Program-made: the position numbers and the translations under genes
Shown here: positions 61,181 through 64,000 of the stretch, piece after piece
How positions within the stretch are numbered: position 1 is the first letter of the stretch
Layout of the letters: every line of letters starts with the position of its first letter
Source: Phocoena phocoena
Lineage: Eukaryota > Chordata > Mammalia > Artiodactyla > Phocoenidae
Direction of reading: 5' to 3'
DNA: 64,000 bases
NCBI RefSeq assembly: GCF_963924675.1
Contig: NC_089234.1
Coordinates: 26,837,668 to 26,901,667 of the forward strand
Notes under the pieces: model-generated
What the model saw: the letters and a program-made list of their open reading frames with translations, nothing else
Told to the model about the DNA's origin: nothing
The model's database searches: none

Positions 61181-61990
61181 TGGGGGGGGGGGGCGGCCTC
61201 GCGTGCATGAGCACAGGTGCGCACACACGCACGTGGGCCTGCTGGACACATGCTCCTGCACATACACACAGGCACACGGAACCTGAGGGGGCACACCGGA
61301 ATTGGGGAGACACACGTCCCTGTGTGTGGATCAAGGCTCCCTGGTGACGGACACACATGCAGACACACACTCAGAACAGCCTCATCTGTCAAGCAGATAT
61401 TCCCAGCTGGAGATCCCCTTCCCCAGTTGAGGAGACGTGTGCTGGGGGGAGGGGCTGGTGTTCGTGGTTAATGGCAGCTTGAGTGCAGGTGGCCCTCTGC
61501 CAGCTCCCTGTGTGCACACGTGTGATGTGAGCCACCAACATTTATTGAGCCCCCCCCACAGGCTCTACAGGCCTACATGTGACTGTGTGTCCCATTGGCA
61601 GAATGTGGCAGCACAGGGACAGCCAAAACGGTCACACTCAGGCCTCCCAGGCCTCTCAAAGACACAGGACTTTGAGCAAGTCAGGAGGGCTGGGTGGTGG
61701 AGGTGGTGAGTGGTGGTGTGATGAGTGGTGATCCACACAATGCCTTCCTCCCAACCCTCCAGAGACAGTGCAGCCTGGGAGTCACCCTTCCACTCCTGAC
61801 CCCACTCTGGCTCTGGGCCTAGGATGATCTGCAGCAAAAGGGACTCAGGAAAGACTTCAGAAAGAACTTCCGGCCTGGAAAGAGTATGAAGCAGTTTGGA
61901 GTAGGGATGGCACTAATAGCCAAGGGGAGCTTGGAAGGAAGAGAAGATCTCTTGTCCATGTCCTGTGCCCTTTGGGCTGAGTCAGGTACC
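61181..61990. other. Intergenic with degenerate CA repeats
   Basis: CA-rich low-complexity DNA at about 61215-61380. No exon is seen. Confidence 0.45.
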
Positions 61991-61994
61991 AGCC

Positions 61995-62190
61995 CACCTG
62001 GGGCATGGATGACTTGTCTTCCTGATGCTGCTTTCTAGCACATTCACTTCAGGATGGCAGAGGGGACTCCGAGGGTACTCCATTAGCCCTTATTAGGGTG
62101 GAAGACTCCCTGCCCAATCTCTCTGTTTCCTGGTTATCTGCAACTTATTAGGTGCTCAATAAGTAACTGTTGAATGAATAAATGATTGAT
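61995..62190 (+). repeat. L2-like LINE 3' end
   Basis: It ends TTAGGTGCTCAATAAGTAAC then TGTTGAATGAATAAATGATT, as L2 3' ends do. Confidence 0.6.
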
Positions 62191-62394
62191 GACAGGGTGT
62201 GGGGGGTGTCTTCCTAGTCCCTTTCTGACTGTCCATCAGCCACTGATGGCTCAGATCTCATCTCCTGCCCTCTCCCAACTCCCTTCCTTACTCCTTTGTA
62301 GCCCCCCCCAAATTCCCCTTCTCCCCCAGCCTCTCCCTCGTGGGCTGAGGGGGAGGGGGTGGGGGGAAGGTCCCCTGGCAGAGCAGGGCCCACT

Positions 62395-62755
62395 TGTTCC
62401 TTGTAAATGAAGACCATAATTAACATTAAATTAAGGTAATACAAATGAAGGCAACATAGAGGCTGACAAGATGAGCGTTTGGGGAGGCAGTGGGGAGAAG
62501 TGATTCATATTTTTAATTTACTGTATGGATGGGCTGTGTGGGTGGGGAGCGGGTGGCTCGCATGAAGGGGGTGTCGCCCCGCGATGTTTGCTGGGCTCTG
62601 AGCAAGCACACAATGACTATTAAACTCAACTGTCCATATAATGGGACAGATTCGACATGACGCCCACCGGAGCACCAGGAGCTTGGCCAGCCAGGCTGTA
62701 AATCCTGCCCACACAGCACCCGCCTGCCCACCTGCCGAGCTAATCCATTTGGTCT
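62395..62755. promoter_or_regulatory. Candidate conserved enhancer upstream of the BTRC side
   Basis: An A/T-rich block: AGACCATAATTAACATTAA, ATTAAGGTAATACAAATG, TTCATATTTTTAATTTACTG and GACTATTAAACTCAACTG, with CCATATAATGG (CArG-like) at about 62634. No repeat signature. With the 53440 block it is the most enhancer-like stretch right of POLL. Confidence 0.5.
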
Positions 62756-63039
62756 AGGACTGGGGTAGGGTAGGCACAATCCCCAAGGGGTCTGAGAAGA
62801 GCCTTGGACTTGGGGAATCAGGGGGGCCAAGAGGGTCCAGGCTCCTTGCCCTGGCTCAGCTCACGGTTGGGGGCCTCTGGAAGGTCAGGTCTTGCACGTG
62901 CTAAGGGTGAGATGGGCCATGGTCAGTGCAGGACCTTGGTGCCAAGATGAGGCTGGAACTCTGTGACCCCATATGTGGTGTGTTCCAGGAACTGAAGACA
63001 CTGGTGTCCCATTCCAAAGAGGGGACTAACCATCTTCAT

Positions 63040-63235
63040 CATCATCACCATCACAGCTCACATTTACCAAGGACTTGCTATACACCAAATCCCCCTTCTG
63101 ACCCATTAACTGAGTCCTCACAAAAATCCTAGGAGGAAGCTATTGTTATCCCCATTCGCAGACAGGGAAACTGAAGCTAAGAGATAGGGAATAGCTTGGT
63201 CACAGAGCTTGTAAAGGTCCAGTGACACATCCCCA
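63040..63235 (-). repeat. MIR SINE
   Basis: Antisense MIR: TTACCAAGGACTTGCTATAC, ACAAAAATCCTAGGAGGAAG, GCAGACAGGGAAACTGAAGC. Confidence 0.88.
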
Positions 63236-63364
63236 CTTCCACACCCCAGGGCCTGGGGTGACCCCTTGATCCTGTAAACTCTGTACCTGGAATGAAGGCA
63301 AGCATCCCAGGCGGCCCTCACACACTGGGATCTGAGGCCTTAGACACGAAGCTAAGGGAACTCG

Positions 63365-63367
<3 letters not shown>

Positions 63368-63413
<46 letters not shown>
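63368..63413. repeat. (GT)n microsatellite
   Basis: A pure GT run of about 23 units. Confidence 0.98.
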
Positions 63414-63417
<4 letters not shown>

Positions 63418-63481
63418 CACGTGTATGTACATCCTCTCTCCCTCCCTCCAGTAAAAGAAAGGTGCCAACAAATCCCAGGCT

Positions 63482-63829
63482 GGGGCTTCCCTGGTGGCGC
63501 AGTGGTTGAGAATCTGCCTGCTAGTGCAGGGGACACAGGTTTGAGCCCTGGTCTGGGAGGATCCCACATGCCGTGGAGCAACTAGGCCCGTGAGCCACAA
63601 CTACTGACCCTGCACGTCTGGAGCCTGTGCTCTGCAACAAGAGAGGCCGCGATAGTGAGAGGGCCTGCGCACCACGATGAAGAGTGGCCCCTACTAGCCA
63701 CAACTAGAGAAAGCCCTCGCACAGAAACGAAGACCCAACACAGCAAAAATAAATAAACTCCTATCCCCAACATCTAAAAACAAAAAACAACAAAAAATTA
63801 AAAAAATTATTTAAAAAACAAACAAACAA
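63482..63829 (+). mobile_element. CHR-type SINE (long form) with extended A-rich tail
   Basis: The head GGGGCTTCCCTGGTGGCGCA is followed by the long body and an AAATAAATAAAC tail, then about 65 bases of A-rich sequence. An 11-base target duplication, AAATCCCAGGC, flanks it at 63470-63480 and 63830-63840. Confidence 0.95.
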
Positions 63830-63879
63830 AAATCCCAGGCAGGCAGGCAGGGAGGAATCCCTGCTTACTCACTCTGAAA

Positions 63880-64000
63880 ACGAAGCCGAAAGATGTTTGT
63901 CCCTGGGATGAGAGACGCAAGTGTAATTTAGGTTTTGATATTATGAAAGTCTCGCTGCTCTAAAACAGCGGGGCACTCAGTGCCTCATTAATAAAGGATA
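63880..64000. promoter_or_regulatory. Possible conserved noncoding element at the right edge
   Basis: Non-repetitive block with GTGTAATTTAGGTTTTGATA, GCCTCATTAATAAAGG and TAAAACAGCG. It is cut by the window edge, so it cannot be judged fully. Confidence 0.3.

Noticed and set aside
60496..61392. A 298-residue open frame on the minus strand, with overlapping frames on plus
   Set aside because: It runs through decayed CA/TG repeats and a CpG island. The translation is His/Pro/Cys-rich low complexity with no domain, and there is no sign of splicing or codon bias.

Overview
The window is mammalian nuclear DNA, most likely from a cetacean and probably a toothed whale. The main clue is a set of CHR-type tRNA-derived SINEs, which open with GGCTTCCCTGGTGGCGCAGTGG and belong to the whale/hippo group. 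Two copies (3463-3675 and 45927-46120) are of the short type that I associate with odontocete genomes. A cetartiodactyl-type L1 and many old mammalian repeats (MIR, L2, L1M, MLT1) agree with this. The species is inferred, not proven.

Three protein-coding genes can be read exon by exon, in the order known from human 10q24 (FBXW4 - DPCD - POLL), here on the opposite strand. FBXW4 runs on + and only its last four coding exons are present (6808-17068); earlier exons lie left of the window. DPCD runs on - with six coding exons (40713 down to 18557), giving 203 residues. POLL runs on + with eight coding exons (41739-48747), giving 575 residues with all catalytic residues intact. FBXW4 and DPCD converge tail to tail. 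DPCD and POLL diverge from a shared CpG island at about 40.53-41.19 kb. By synteny FGF8 should lie to the left and BTRC to the right.

Layout: 1-6.8 kb is an FBXW4 intron with antisense L1M sequence, a MIR split by two SINEs, and an A/T-rich element full of TAAT cores. From 6.8 to 17.7 kb is the FBXW4 3' part, including a 9 kb intron. From 18.35 to 40.71 kb is DPCD, with a 300 bp CT tract in intron 5, several conserved-looking noncoding blocks in introns 2 and 4, and a 3.9 kb decayed L1 in intron 1. From 40.8 to 49.25 kb is POLL. From 49.3 to 64 kb there is no gene: two MLT1 LTRs, MIR/L2 pieces, a GC-rich segment with a CTCF-like motif, and at least four candidate regulatory blocks.

The genes have unrelated jobs: FBXW4 is an F-box/WD40 substrate adaptor, DPCD a cilium-linked HSP90/R2TP-type cofactor, and POLL a repair polymerase. 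The interval is also known as regulatory territory for FGF8 in limb and brain (split-hand/foot SHFM3 in human, Dactylaplasia in mouse). The noncoding blocks may therefore matter as much as the genes, particularly in a lineage that lost its hindlimbs. I found no evidence of a wholly new system. The best leads are the RFX X-box plus TISU start at DPCD, the candidate enhancers, the CTCF-like sites and a decayed GTTAGG-rich array in a POLL intron.
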